A stretch of DNA of 29,297 nucleotides, taken from positions 1 to 29,297 of the forward strand of contig JAUMCS010000001.1 in the NCBI GenBank assembly GCA_032122355.1. The letters run 5' to 3'. Under the pieces are notes generated by a model. It was not told the DNA's origin. It ran no database searches and saw nothing but the letters and a program-made list of their open reading frames with translations. Below are positions 1-7,915 of the stretch, one piece after another (position 1 is the stretch's first letter; each line of letters starts with the position of its first letter). This DNA comes from RFTU01 sp032122355. Its GTDB lineage: Bacteria > Pseudomonadota > Gammaproteobacteria > Burkholderiales > Burkholderiaceae_C. A program made the position numbers and the translations under genes.

Positions 1-440
1 TATAGATGCTTGAGATGTAAGTGCAGCGCAATGGCATCGGTTTCTTTACGCACTTTTTTGTCTGCGGCCAACATAGATTGACGCTCGGATTGCTCCCGCA
101 ACTTACGGTATTTGGCGCATTCCAGTTCAAATGCTTCTAGGCTCACTTGAATTTGCGATAGTTTGGTACGCATGTTTTCCATTTCACACTGGGTTTTGAA
201 ACGGAGCTGCATAATTTGCTGAATCGTATTTCGAACGCCTTGTGTTTGTGAAATGAAGTGTTGCTCGGTTGAAACCTTTAAGTCTTGCGCATGATACTCT
301 TCACTCAGAGCATCTAAGCGTTGTAGGTGCGTTTCTAGCTTTTGGATTGAGCTGAGCGTGGTTTGATAATCGGCCCTCACTGCATCTCGTTCCATTTGTT
401 TTTTTTCTTCTAACTGTTTCCAAAGAGCCGTTCGATTCAT
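1..440 (-). CDS. fliJ: Flagellar export protein FliJ (partial, 3' end off the left edge)
   Basis: FliJ is a small soluble coiled-coil protein of the flagellar type III export apparatus; it sits in the FliI ATPase ring and links it to the export gate. Reading the reverse strand from the ATG at 438-440 gives about 146 residues with no stop before the window edge, beginning MNRTALWKQLEEKKQMERDA. The product is almost wholly helical, rich in Glu, Gln, Lys and Leu with heptad-like spacing, as expected for FliJ, whose usual length is near 147 residues, so very little is missing. It starts 6 bp after the fliI stop and is the last visible gene of the fliEFGHIJ operon. The identity rests on coiled-coil character and position, since FliJ sequences are poorly conserved. 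Confidence 0.88.
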   Translation of the reverse strand, partial: MNRTALWKQLEEKKQMERDAVRADYQTTLSSIQKLETHLQRLDALSEEYHAQDLKVSTEQHFISQTQGVRNTIQQIMQLRFKTQCEMENMRTKLSQIQVSLEAFELECAKYRKLREQSERQSMLAADKKVRKETDAIALHLHLKHL

Positions 441-446
441 GGTGTT

Positions 447-1763
447 CTACCTCAAGTTGCTCAGCATGCCAAAGGCTTGATGGATGTTGAAGTGTTCAAA
501 CATATCTTGGCGCAAGAAGCCACGCAGTTGCTCATTCATACGGATGGCTTCGTCCAACTCAGGGTTGCTGCCCATTTGATAAGCACCGACTTGAATGAGC
601 TCTGCATTTTGCTGGTAAAGGCTCCATAGCCGGCGAATACGATTGGCTTTACGCCATTGTTCGGGATCAATAATGCTTTGCATAACCCTAGAGATTGACC
701 CATTTAAATCAATGGCAGGATAGTGTGCAGCATCTGCCAATGAGCGAGAAAGCATCACTTGTCCATCTAACGAAGCTCTGGCAATATCCACAATAGGATC
801 TTGTGCATCATCACCTTCTGCCAGTACGGTATACATGGCCGTAATCGATCCCTTGCCCTTGTCGCCAACACCACCTCTTTCTATGAGATTAGGGATGAGG
901 GAAAATACAGAAGGAGGATATCCCTTTGCAGTCGGTGGTTCACCTATGGCAAGCCCCACCTCACGTTGGGCATGGGCAACTCGGGTTAAGCTATCAATGA
1001 GTAATAACACATGCATGCCCAAACCCCGAAAATATTCCGCAATAGCATGGGCGGTATGGGTAGCCCGAATACGCAAAACAGGGGAAACATTGGCTGGCGC
1101 AGCCACAACTACTGACTTTTCGCGCCCCGCATCCCCTAGAGTGGTTTGTATAAATTCAGCCACTTCGCGTCCGCGTTCACCAATCAAACCAATCACCACC
1201 ACATCAGCTGAAGTAAAGCGTGTGAGCATACTAAGTAATACACTTTTGCCGACACCCGAACCCGCCATCAGCCCCAGCCTTTGCCCGCGCCCAATGGTTA
1301 AGAAGGCATTGATAGCCTTGACGCCTACATCCAAAACTTCATGAATAGAACCCCGCGTCATAGGGTTAATCATTGTACCGAGCAGGGGGGTTGAGTGGGG
1401 TAATTGAGGTTGGGGCAAGCCATCGAGTGGCATACCTCGGCCATCAATAACACGCCCCATCAGTGCTTTGCCAACTCGGACATTGGTATTGTGTGAGATC
1501 AAACGAATAGTGGCACTCGGGGCTACGCCTTGTGGATCAGTAAATGGAATTAGAAACAATATTTCGTGATGAAACCCGACCACTTCGGCCTGAATGGGGT
1601 TGCCCAGTGTGCTTTCCACCTCACAAAGTGCGCCAATAGGCGCAATCAAACCACGTGCATGTAATGTCATGCCAACTACTTTTAATAGAGTTCCGGTTCG
1701 CATCGGTAGGGGCAATTTAATGCGATCCAAGGTACGGGTCACCTCTTCATCAATATCAAACAT
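447..1763 (-). CDS. fliI: Flagellum-specific ATP synthase/export ATPase FliI
   Basis: FliI is the cytoplasmic hexameric ATPase of the flagellar export apparatus, related to the F1 beta subunit; it unfolds and delivers rod, hook and filament subunits to the export gate. The 438-residue product has the usual family length. A P-loop AGSGVGKS lies at residues 167-174, followed by the diagnostic GERGREVAEF stretch and the LLIDSLTRVAHAQREVGLA Walker B/switch region, then the GEPPTAKGYPPSVF signature that separates type III ATPases from F1 subunits. The gene begins at an ATG that overlaps the end of fliH by 8 bp, suggesting coupled translation with FliH, which inhibits FliI and carries it to the export gate. 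Nothing essential seems missing. Confidence 0.98.
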   Translation of the reverse strand: MFDIDEEVTRTLDRIKLPLPMRTGTLLKVVGMTLHARGLIAPIGALCEVESTLGNPIQAEVVGFHHEILFLIPFTDPQGVAPSATIRLISHNTNVRVGKALMGRVIDGRGMPLDGLPQPQLPHSTPLLGTMINPMTRGSIHEVLDVGVKAINAFLTIGRGQRLGLMAGSGVGKSVLLSMLTRFTSADVVVIGLIGERGREVAEFIQTTLGDAGREKSVVVAAPANVSPVLRIRATHTAHAIAEYFRGLGMHVLLLIDSLTRVAHAQREVGLAIGEPPTAKGYPPSVFSLIPNLIERGGVGDKGKGSITAMYTVLAEGDDAQDPIVDIARASLDGQVMLSRSLADAAHYPAIDLNGSISRVMQSIIDPEQWRKANRIRRLWSLYQQNAELIQVGAYQMGSNPELDEAIRMNEQLRGFLRQDMFEHFNIHQAFGMLSNLR

Positions 1764-2559
1764 GTGAATCTCCCTCAGATTGGCTCAACAGCTCTTGCAT
1801 CAAACTGGCTATTCGGTTTTGAAATAGGTCTTCAACGGCAGCATGCTCGGTTCGTATGCGGACGGATCCGGGTTGCAGGTTTTGATCTTCTACCCAGTCA
1901 AAATGCTGCCATTCATCGGGTTTCTCTTGCTGCTGAAGTAGCATGCGATCATTGGGGTGGAGCTCAATAGTGATGCGTTGAGCGTCGGCATCGAGTGCTT
2001 CGAGACAATGGCGTACCAGGCTATCGATTGCCTTGGCATTGGTTTGAATTTCAACCTTGGCTAATTCTGCTGCCAAGCCCAAAGCCATACGCTTGAAAGC
2101 ATCAAATTGTCGGTGTGCGTGTGTTTCAACAAGAGCGTGTAGATGTTGGGTCATACTCTCAAGCAAAGATTGCACTTTCACAGCGGGTACCACGCAAGCT
2201 ATCTGCGCGGCATGGTTTTGGCCTTGCATTCCGCCTTCCGCGTATCCTGCTGCATACCCCTCTTGAAATTTTTGCTCCAACAGTTGTTCTAGTCTTTCTT
2301 GTTCGCGTGAATTCTGTTCCGTTTCTGGCATGCGATCGCATTCTTCAGCTAAATTATCTAACGTTATGATGTCGCTGCTACTCAACTCCTGCGCCGATAT
2401 GTCGGGTGACATTGACGACACAGTTTCATGAGGAATCTCCAGTATTTCAAACGCATGAGTGGGTAGTGTTAATTCCCACTTTTCAGCCCTGAAAGTGGTC
2501 AACATGGTGTCTGCAATAGCCCCAAAGTTGGCTTGTTGAAATGTTGCTGTATTCGCCAT
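1756..2559 (-). CDS. fliH: Flagellar assembly protein FliH
   Basis: FliH is the peripheral stator-like regulator of the export ATPase: a dimer that binds FliI and tethers it to the C-ring and FlhA. The 267-residue product has a variable, acidic N-terminal half, then a Glu/Gln-rich helix that runs into a Gly-spaced segment (EGYAAGYAEGG) typical of the FliH GxxxG-containing helix. The C-terminal half (ALGLAAELAKVEIQTNAKAI and onward) matches the FliH/SctL domain that resembles the b/delta subunits of F-type ATPases. It lies between fliG (8 bp gap) and fliI (8 bp overlap), the standard order. The N-terminal hundred residues are not recognisably conserved. Confidence 0.93.
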   Translation of the reverse strand: MANTATFQQANFGAIADTMLTTFRAEKWELTLPTHAFEILEIPHETVSSMSPDISAQELSSSDIITLDNLAEECDRMPETEQNSREQERLEQLLEQKFQEGYAAGYAEGGMQGQNHAAQIACVVPAVKVQSLLESMTQHLHALVETHAHRQFDAFKRMALGLAAELAKVEIQTNAKAIDSLVRHCLEALDADAQRITIELHPNDRMLLQQQEKPDEWQHFDWVEDQNLQPGSVRIRTEHAAVEDLFQNRIASLMQELLSQSEGDSHV

Positions 2560-2567
2560 GATATCAA

Positions 2568-3728
2568 TTAGACAAAATCATCACCACGGCCAGCCAGCAT
2601 TAACTCGCCGGCATCCGATAGTTTGCGTGCAATGCGCATAATGCCTTTTTGTGCATCTTCAACATCAGTTATACGCAATGGCCCTTTGGCTTCAAGCTCA
2701 TCCATAAACATAGAGCGGGCCCGCGTTGCCATGTTGGATAAGAAGGCCTCTTTAACCTCCTCATTAGACCCTTTAAGGGCGATACACAATGTATCCGTTT
2801 CAATGTGTTTGAGTAAGGTTTGAATAGATCGCTTATCACACTGCGCCAGATTATCAAACGAGAACATGTTGTCTTGAATTTTTAAACACAAATCGGGGTC
2901 AATGGCATTAAGCCCAGAAATGATGCCGCTTTCCAACTCTGTTTTGGTGAAGTTAAGAATTTTGGCTGCAGTTTTAATGCCGCCAAAATTAGATGATTTG
3001 GCTGATGAGTTACTAGAGAATTGCTGTTTCATAATGGTTTCCAGCTCATTCATTGCAGAAGGCTGAACCGTTTCTAAACTGGCAATACGTTGAATGATTT
3101 CAGATCGCGTTTGTGCGGGCAAAAATGCCAATACATCTGCGGAAACATCGTATTCAAGCACTGACAAAATAATGGCGCATACTTGAGGATGTTCATTAAT
3201 GATCATGTCTGCGATAGACCTAGCGTCCATCCAGCGCAATATTTCCAATCCTTTACTGCCTCGTCCAGGCATGATGCGACCCAATACCGATGCCGCCTTG
3301 TCTTCACCCAAGGCCCTTTTGAATACTTTTTCGACATAGTCGGTGGTCCCTAAGCCCAAGCTGGCTTGTTTTTTCAGGGTAAGCACAAACTCATCAAGCA
3401 CATAGTTGACGGCTTCTTGGGATAAATCAGCCACCGAAACCATGGCCGCGCCCAATGCTTGCACCTCTTTGGGGTTCATATAACGCAGAATATCGGAGGC
3501 TTGCTGCTCACCCAATAAAAGCATGAGCACTGCCGCTCTTTGTGTGCTGGATAATTCGCGTAGCTCATCCTCTAGGGCTTGATTAATAAGGGCTAGATTG
3601 TTGTCATCAATAACGCCGCTGTCATTGGATTTGGGGTCTTTGTGATTGTCTCCACCCCCTTTTTTATCCGAACCCGAATTAGCTTTAGAGGCTTCTTTAT
3701 CCTTGAATTTTTCTTTAGTTGCTGCCAT
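2568..3728 (-). CDS. fliG: Flagellar motor switch protein FliG with N-terminal extension
   Basis: FliG is the rotor protein of the C-ring that binds FliF through its N-terminal domain, FliM through its middle and C-terminal domains, and the stator MotA through charged C-terminal residues. The EHPQ motif is at residues 179-182 and the MFxF motif appears as MFSF at 288-291; the C-terminal torque helix region (ATRARSMFMDELEAKGPLR) is well preserved. The product has 386 residues against about 331-340 in most species. The excess is a roughly 55-residue N-terminal segment rich in Lys, Asp, Gly and Ser that looks disordered, before the normal FliF-binding domain starts near residue 58. No internal Met near residue 58 would restore the usual length, and a good Shine-Dalgarno (AGAGGAA) precedes the chosen ATG, so the extension is probably translated. 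Confidence 0.96.
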   Translation of the reverse strand: MAATKEKFKDKEASKANSGSDKKGGGDNHKDPKSNDSGVIDDNNLALINQALEDELRELSSTQRAAVLMLLLGEQQASDILRYMNPKEVQALGAAMVSVADLSQEAVNYVLDEFVLTLKKQASLGLGTTDYVEKVFKRALGEDKAASVLGRIMPGRGSKGLEILRWMDARSIADMIINEHPQVCAIILSVLEYDVSADVLAFLPAQTRSEIIQRIASLETVQPSAMNELETIMKQQFSSNSSAKSSNFGGIKTAAKILNFTKTELESGIISGLNAIDPDLCLKIQDNMFSFDNLAQCDKRSIQTLLKHIETDTLCIALKGSNEEVKEAFLSNMATRARSMFMDELEAKGPLRITDVEDAQKGIMRIARKLSDAGELMLAGRGDDFV

Positions 3729-3740
3729 GATGATATTCCT

Positions 3741-5579
3741 CTAAGCAGTTTTGATCATGTTTTTCAGAACACTAGCGACACGCGCTGAATCTTCAGCCAC
3801 CAGAAGTCGAATCAATGCCACTTTGTCATCGTAGGTATTGGCTGTATCGAGCATTTCTGCAGATATGGCCGATTTCTTGGGTTTGAGTTTGGCCTTGATT
3901 TCTTCAAGGGTTTCGCCTTCACCGATTTGGATCATACGAATCTCCTCAGGGGAAAGTTCACCATCTGCAAAATCCATTTGGCGATCCATTTCCGTTACTG
4001 GTGTATGCAGCTTGATCCAATATTTGGTAATTGGCCATACCACGACGATCAGGAAGATGATGAATGAAAGGGCTAGAGCACCTGTCTTGATGAAGTTAAT
4101 CGTTACTGGGTCCTGATACCATGGTAAACCCATGTCTTGCAAAGGCTCCTGTCCAAAGCGAGCCGGAATGAGAGTCACCACATCGCCCCGATCCGCATCA
4201 AAGCCCACAACACCGCGAACCAGATTTTGCATTCGTTCAATTTCATCTGCACTGTACCCCGCAGTATTGGCTGCGGGTACTGATCCTTTGGTTGGAGGAG
4301 TTGCGTTAATCAATACAGCAACACTTAATCTTTCCACTCTGCCAACGGCATTGCGCACATGTTTGACCGTTCGATCGAGCTCATAGTTACGTGTTTGTTT
4401 AGTAGATCGGGCCTGTGTGTGATCCGCATTAGCAATGTCACTATTGCTGCCTGATTCTTCAGGAGGTCTATTCGATAAACTGCCCGGCACCCCTTCAGCT
4501 TTCAGGGCCGCTTGCCGATCTTCAGAAAGTACTTCTGAACGTGTTTTAGGGCCTTTGTCTCGGGTGTCATAATCTTCAGTGGTACTCTCGATTTGGGTAA
4601 AGTCCAGGTTCAAACTTACTTGGGTACGAACATTGTTTTCGCCCACGATCGGCGACAAGATCGAAAGAATTTTCTCGCGGTAATTTTCTTCCAGCTGTGC
4701 CTTGTGTTGGGATTGAGCTGTTGTCAAACCTAACTTGCCCTCCGTGGCAGATTCGGTAAGTAATTTTCCCAAACTATCCACCACCGTCACATTCTCGGGC
4801 ATGAGGTAAGGAATACTCGAAGAAACCAAATGCACGATGGCCTGAACCTGTTGAGGTGCAACCATACGACCGGGGTAGGGTGTTACCACAACGGATGCCT
4901 TAGGTGGAACTCGGTCTCGAATAAAAACACTTTGTTTGGGTGTTGCCAAGTGAACACGTGCGGCTTGAATCGTACCAATTTGAAGAACACTACGCATCAA
5001 TTCCTGTTCCATGGCCGAGTTATAGCGCACTTGTTCCATGAATTGACTGGTTGTCATGGACGTGTTGTCTTTGAGTGCATCGACCCCAGAGGGTGCCGTT
5101 TTGGGTATGCCTTGCGCAGCCAATGCCATTCGCGCCTCATGATAGCGATTACTAGGGACTTGAAGCTGCCCCGTTTGTGGATCAACTTTGGGCTTGAAGT
5201 TGGCCGTTGTCAGCACCTCAAATGCCGATTGTTGATCGGCTTCTATCAGCCCTGGCATCACCGATCGATATTCAACGGATTGAAGGGAAATGTAGTAAAC
5301 GCCAAACACCAGTAGAACCAGTAATGCACCCAAAAAAGGCGCCCACCGCCTGACCGTGGGCTCGATAATAAAGCGATTGAATCCACCTGGAAATCCCAAA
5401 GCCACCTCGCGAAAAATTTGGGGTAGGGTGGTCAGTGGTGCTAATTGCGCTTTGTCCGAATCAGCGAGTTGTATTGAAGTACCCATCTCAAGCTTGTGCG
5501 CATTGGCCAGCGTATTTGCTCCGGGTACTGTCATTTGCAAATTGTTGGCATCATTTGGGTTTAATACGGTGGTAGCCAT
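3741..5579 (-). CDS. fliF: Flagellar MS-ring protein FliF
   Basis: FliF builds the MS ring in the inner membrane, the base on which the rod, C-ring and export gate assemble. Two membrane segments bracket the periplasmic part: residues about 81-98 and about 497-517. Between them are the ring-building motifs and the loop motif GVPGSLSN (363-370), followed by NYELDRTVKHVRN (about 398-410). The cytoplasmic C-terminus after residue 520 ends in an acidic then hydrophobic helix that matches the FliG-binding tail. At 612 residues it is longer than the usual 550-580; the first membrane segment starts near residue 81 instead of about 25, so the N-terminal cytoplasmic part is extended by some 50 residues. 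It lies 26 bp after fliE and 12 bp before fliG. Confidence 0.97.
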   Translation of the reverse strand: MATTVLNPNDANNLQMTVPGANTLANAHKLEMGTSIQLADSDKAQLAPLTTLPQIFREVALGFPGGFNRFIIEPTVRRWAPFLGALLVLLVFGVYYISLQSVEYRSVMPGLIEADQQSAFEVLTTANFKPKVDPQTGQLQVPSNRYHEARMALAAQGIPKTAPSGVDALKDNTSMTTSQFMEQVRYNSAMEQELMRSVLQIGTIQAARVHLATPKQSVFIRDRVPPKASVVVTPYPGRMVAPQQVQAIVHLVSSSIPYLMPENVTVVDSLGKLLTESATEGKLGLTTAQSQHKAQLEENYREKILSILSPIVGENNVRTQVSLNLDFTQIESTTEDYDTRDKGPKTRSEVLSEDRQAALKAEGVPGSLSNRPPEESGSNSDIANADHTQARSTKQTRNYELDRTVKHVRNAVGRVERLSVAVLINATPPTKGSVPAANTAGYSADEIERMQNLVRGVVGFDADRGDVVTLIPARFGQEPLQDMGLPWYQDPVTINFIKTGALALSFIIFLIVVVWPITKYWIKLHTPVTEMDRQMDFADGELSPEEIRMIQIGEGETLEEIKAKLKPKKSAISAEMLDTANTYDDKVALIRLLVAEDSARVASVLKNMIKTA

Positions 5580-5605
5580 GATGTTTTCTTAGCCTCTTGT
5601 TGAAT

Positions 5606-5971
5606 TTAAACCGGCATATTCAAAATGTCTTCGTATGCTTTCAAAACTTTATTTCTCACTTGCAGTGTGGCTTCGAATGATAGAGAGGCTTTTTGCATAC
5701 CGATGACAACTTCCGTTAAAGGTATTGCCTCACCCATTTCATACGACTCTCTTAAGCGTGAGGCTTTTATTTGTGATTCATTGACCTGATTCAGAATATT
5801 CTTAACGGCATTACCAAAACCCGCTGGTGATACACCAGAGGGTGCATCGGCTGAAGGGTTGAAAGCTTCGCCACCGATATTGTTCAAGCCGCTTGAAGCT
5901 TGACTTTGAAGCGATGACATAGTGCGCAACATAGACTGAATGTTGGCAGCAGAAGTAGCTCTTTCAATCAT
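5606..5971 (-). CDS. fliE: Flagellar hook-basal body complex protein FliE
   Basis: FliE is a small exported protein that forms the junction between the MS ring and the proximal rod. The 121-residue product is slightly longer than the usual 100-110 and has the family's typical C-terminal half: the segment EVVIGMQKASLSFEATLQVR and the ending KAYEDILNMPV, close to the conserved FliE tail. The N-terminal half is Ala/Ser/Gln-rich, as in other FliE proteins. A strong Shine-Dalgarno (AAGGGAG) lies about 10 bp before the ATG, overlapping the end of the upstream regulator gene region (16 bp gap). No separate promoter was seen in this gap, so it is probably transcribed together with the regulator. Confidence 0.95.
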   Translation of the reverse strand: MIERATSAANIQSMLRTMSSLQSQASSGLNNIGGEAFNPSADAPSGVSPAGFGNAVKNILNQVNESQIKASRLRESYEMGEAIPLTEVVIGMQKASLSFEATLQVRNKVLKAYEDILNMPV

Positions 5972-5987
5972 GACTTATGCTCCCTTT

Positions 5988-7043
5988 TTAAATGGCCAAT
6001 TCAGCTGGAACCATGCCCAGATCACGCATTTGGGCAATTTTGTAACGTAAAGTTCTAGAGCTAATACCGAGTGTTTTCGCAGCAGCCTCACGGCTGACGC
6101 TGTTTCGAATCGCATCCGCAATGGCCTGATACTCGGTATTTTTTACGGCCCACTGCAACCCAATAATATGGGCGGGGGCTGCTTGCTCGGGCAGGGGCAT
6201 AGCAGGGGGTATTGCGGTGGTTTTAGAATCAGAATCCGATAGAGTCCAATCAGCCTCAAACAATGGATTGAATTGCTGCTCATCAAAAATCAGGTGCTGC
6301 GTGTCAATCATGGTGTCAGGGCAAACCACCAATGCGCGTTGAATGATATTGGCCAATTCACGCACATTCCCAGGCCATGAATAACTCATTAGTTGCTGGA
6401 GCGCGGCCTCGGTGATAGAGCAGGGTAGTTTAGGTGTGCCATAGAGTTCAAGAAAATGAGCAGCCAATGCCGGAATATCTTGTGGACGCTCTTTAAGCGG
6501 AAGAAGCTTCAGGGTAAATGTACTGATTCGGTAATACAGATCTTCTCTGAACTCGTGCCGATGCATGGCTTGCTTGAGATCTTTATTCGTGGCGACTATC
6601 ACTCTGACATCCACATCAATGGCGTGCTGGGATCCCAGTCGTGTGACTTTGCGCTCTTGTAAAACTCGCAATAACCGAGTTTGTAAGTGCAGGGGCATTT
6701 CACCAATTTCATCTAAAAACACTGTTCCGCCTTGGGCTTGCTCAAATAAACCTGTGTGATCACGGATGGCTCCGCTAAAAGCCCCTTTTTCATGGCCAAA
6801 TAACATATCTTCCACTAGGTGCTCAGGTAAGGCACCACAATTGATGCTAACTAAAGGCCCTCTACAACGGTTTGATGTCTCGTGGATGATGCGGGCCAGT
6901 ACTTCCTTGCCTGCACCTGTAGGCCCTGTCAGAAGTACGCTAACATTAGCTTGAGCCACTTTTTGAGCCAATAAAAGTAAACGCTGGCTCATGGGGTCAA
7001 CGAAGATTACATTGTGTTGCGCGGAATCGTGGTAGTTGTTCAT
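5988..7043 (-). CDS. Sigma-54-dependent transcriptional activator without receiver domain (FleR/FlrC-like position)
   Basis: This is a bacterial enhancer-binding protein that hydrolyses ATP to open sigma-54 promoters; its place directly before fliE points to flagellar control. Numbering from the ATG at 7041-7043 (351 residues), the AAA+ domain starts almost at once: the P-loop GPTGAGKE is at about 40-47, then GAFSGA (the sigma-54 contact loop, normally GAFTGA), a Walker B FLDEIGEM, and REDLYYRI with the arginine finger. A Fis-type helix-turn-helix ends the protein (REAAAKTLGISSRTLRYKI). There is no receiver, GAF or PAS domain and no kinase gene next to it, unlike the FleS/FleR pair that precedes fliE in Pseudomonas. 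An in-frame TTG at 7050-7052 is an alternative start adding three residues. No clear Shine-Dalgarno is visible for either. Confidence 0.9.
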   Translation of the reverse strand: MNNYHDSAQHNVIFVDPMSQRLLLLAQKVAQANVSVLLTGPTGAGKEVLARIIHETSNRCRGPLVSINCGALPEHLVEDMLFGHEKGAFSGAIRDHTGLFEQAQGGTVFLDEIGEMPLHLQTRLLRVLQERKVTRLGSQHAIDVDVRVIVATNKDLKQAMHRHEFREDLYYRISTFTLKLLPLKERPQDIPALAAHFLELYGTPKLPCSITEAALQQLMSYSWPGNVRELANIIQRALVVCPDTMIDTQHLIFDEQQFNPLFEADWTLSDSDSKTTAIPPAMPLPEQAAPAHIIGLQWAVKNTEYQAIADAIRNSVSREAAAKTLGISSRTLRYKIAQMRDLGMVPAELAI

Positions 7044-7063
7044 GATAGTCAAAATAGCGTTTG

Positions 7064-7077
7064 ATGCTTTAAAGCAT
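7064..7077. repeat. 14-bp perfect palindrome at the predicted flagellar transcription start
   Basis: The bases ATGCTTTAAAGCAT form an uninterrupted self-complementary site between the -12 element and the ATG of the sigma-54 activator, overlapping the predicted transcription start. It could be an operator or a 5' leader hairpin; the position is suggestive, but a 14-bp AT-rich palindrome is only weak evidence of function. Confidence 0.5.
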
Positions 7078-7092
7078 GCAAATCGCGTGCCA
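7077..7092 (-). promoter_or_regulatory. Sigma-54 (-24/-12) promoter for the flagellar operon
   Basis: On the minus strand the bases read TGGCACG, a 4-base spacer CGAT, then TTGCA, which matches the RpoN consensus TGGCACG-N4-TTGCW at every core position. The GC of the -12 element is at 7078-7079, which puts the start of transcription near 7066, about 23 bases before the ATG of the sigma-54 activator gene. The activator, fliE and the following genes would therefore be read from an RpoN promoter. Confidence 0.85.
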
Positions 7093-7201
7093 TAATGATT
7101 TTTGTTTTTATATCGGTTTTACGACATGCCATTCAAATGTGAAACTATGAAAATTCCATCACGTAACGTAGAATGCAATTTTTCTAACATCTCCATATGC
7201 T

Positions 7202-7864
7202 TTGAACTCAATCCCGTTTTTTTTCAATATCGCTGTATTTTCAGTTCTAATGAACTTTGCAACTTGGGTTCATGCCGGTATTTATGACGAATTTCATGAG
7301 GCTTTAAAAGATAACAATGTCGCTGCCATGCAAGCATTACTGCTAAAGGGGATTGACCCCAATACACCCGATGAGCAAGGGCAGACCGCTTTGATGCTGG
7401 CTATTCGAAATGGTCATTTTGATGTGGCTGAGCTATTCATCAAGCATGCAAAAATTCAACCCAATATCACCAATGCCCATGATGAGAATGCTTTAATGTT
7501 GGCGGGATTAGTCGGTAATGCGGCCTGGGTTCAGAAATTATTGGCTCTAGGGGCCAGCATTGACAAAAATGGTTGGACACCGCTGCATTACGCCGCAACA
7601 GGCCCAAACGCTGAAACCGTAAAAATCATGTTAGCTTATGGTGCGCGGATAAATGCACGAAGCCCTAATAGCACCACTCCATTGATGATGGCAGCTCAGT
7701 ATGGTACTGAAGCTACCGTGAAGTTGCTTTTAAAAGAAGGTGCGGATATGGATGCGGTTAATGACCTTGACCTGAAGGCTGCGGATTTTGCGCTGTTGGG
7801 TGAACGTACTGATCTCGCAAAATGGCTAATTCAGCTAGCTAAACCCATCGCCAAAAAGAATTGA
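7202..7864 (+). CDS. Exported ankyrin-repeat protein
   Basis: Ankyrin repeats are helical protein-binding scaffolds. After an N-terminal hydrophobic stretch that ends in ATWVHA, a plausible signal peptidase site near residue 24, about five ankyrin repeats fill the rest of the 220-residue product (for example GQTALMLAIRNGHFDVAELF and GWTPLHYAATGPNAETVKIM), so it probably acts in the periplasm. The start is uncertain: 7202 is a TTG, there is no in-frame ATG between it and the stop at 7169-7171, and the only later ATG (7250) would remove most of the signal peptide. No clear Shine-Dalgarno precedes either. The n-region lacks a basic residue, a further reason for caution. It is divergent from the flagellar operon and 51 bp ahead of an FAH-family gene. 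Its partner and job are not known. Confidence 0.85.
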   Translation: MNSIPFFFNIAVFSVLMNFATWVHAGIYDEFHEALKDNNVAAMQALLLKGIDPNTPDEQGQTALMLAIRNGHFDVAELFIKHAKIQPNITNAHDENALMLAGLVGNAAWVQKLLALGASIDKNGWTPLHYAATGPNAETVKIMLAYGARINARSPNSTTPLMMAAQYGTEATVKLLLKEGADMDAVNDLDLKAADFALLGERTDLAKWLIQLAKPIAKKN

Positions 7865-7915
7865 CGATGTATATTATGTCAAATTGCATTTCTATCTCCA
7901 CGAAAGGACAATGCT

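Noticed and set aside
801..1344. Plus-strand ORFs across fliI
   Set aside because: They lie opposite a full-length, highly conserved fliI and show no recognisable protein; they are reading-frame shadows.
5972..5987. Separate promoter for fliE
   Set aside because: The 16 bp gap holds only a Shine-Dalgarno; no -24/-12 or -35/-10 pair was found there or in the nearby end of the regulator.
7102..7287. Short ORF upstream of and overlapping the ankyrin gene
   Set aside because: No recognisable domain or ribosome binding site; it overlaps the ankyrin signal peptide region in another frame.
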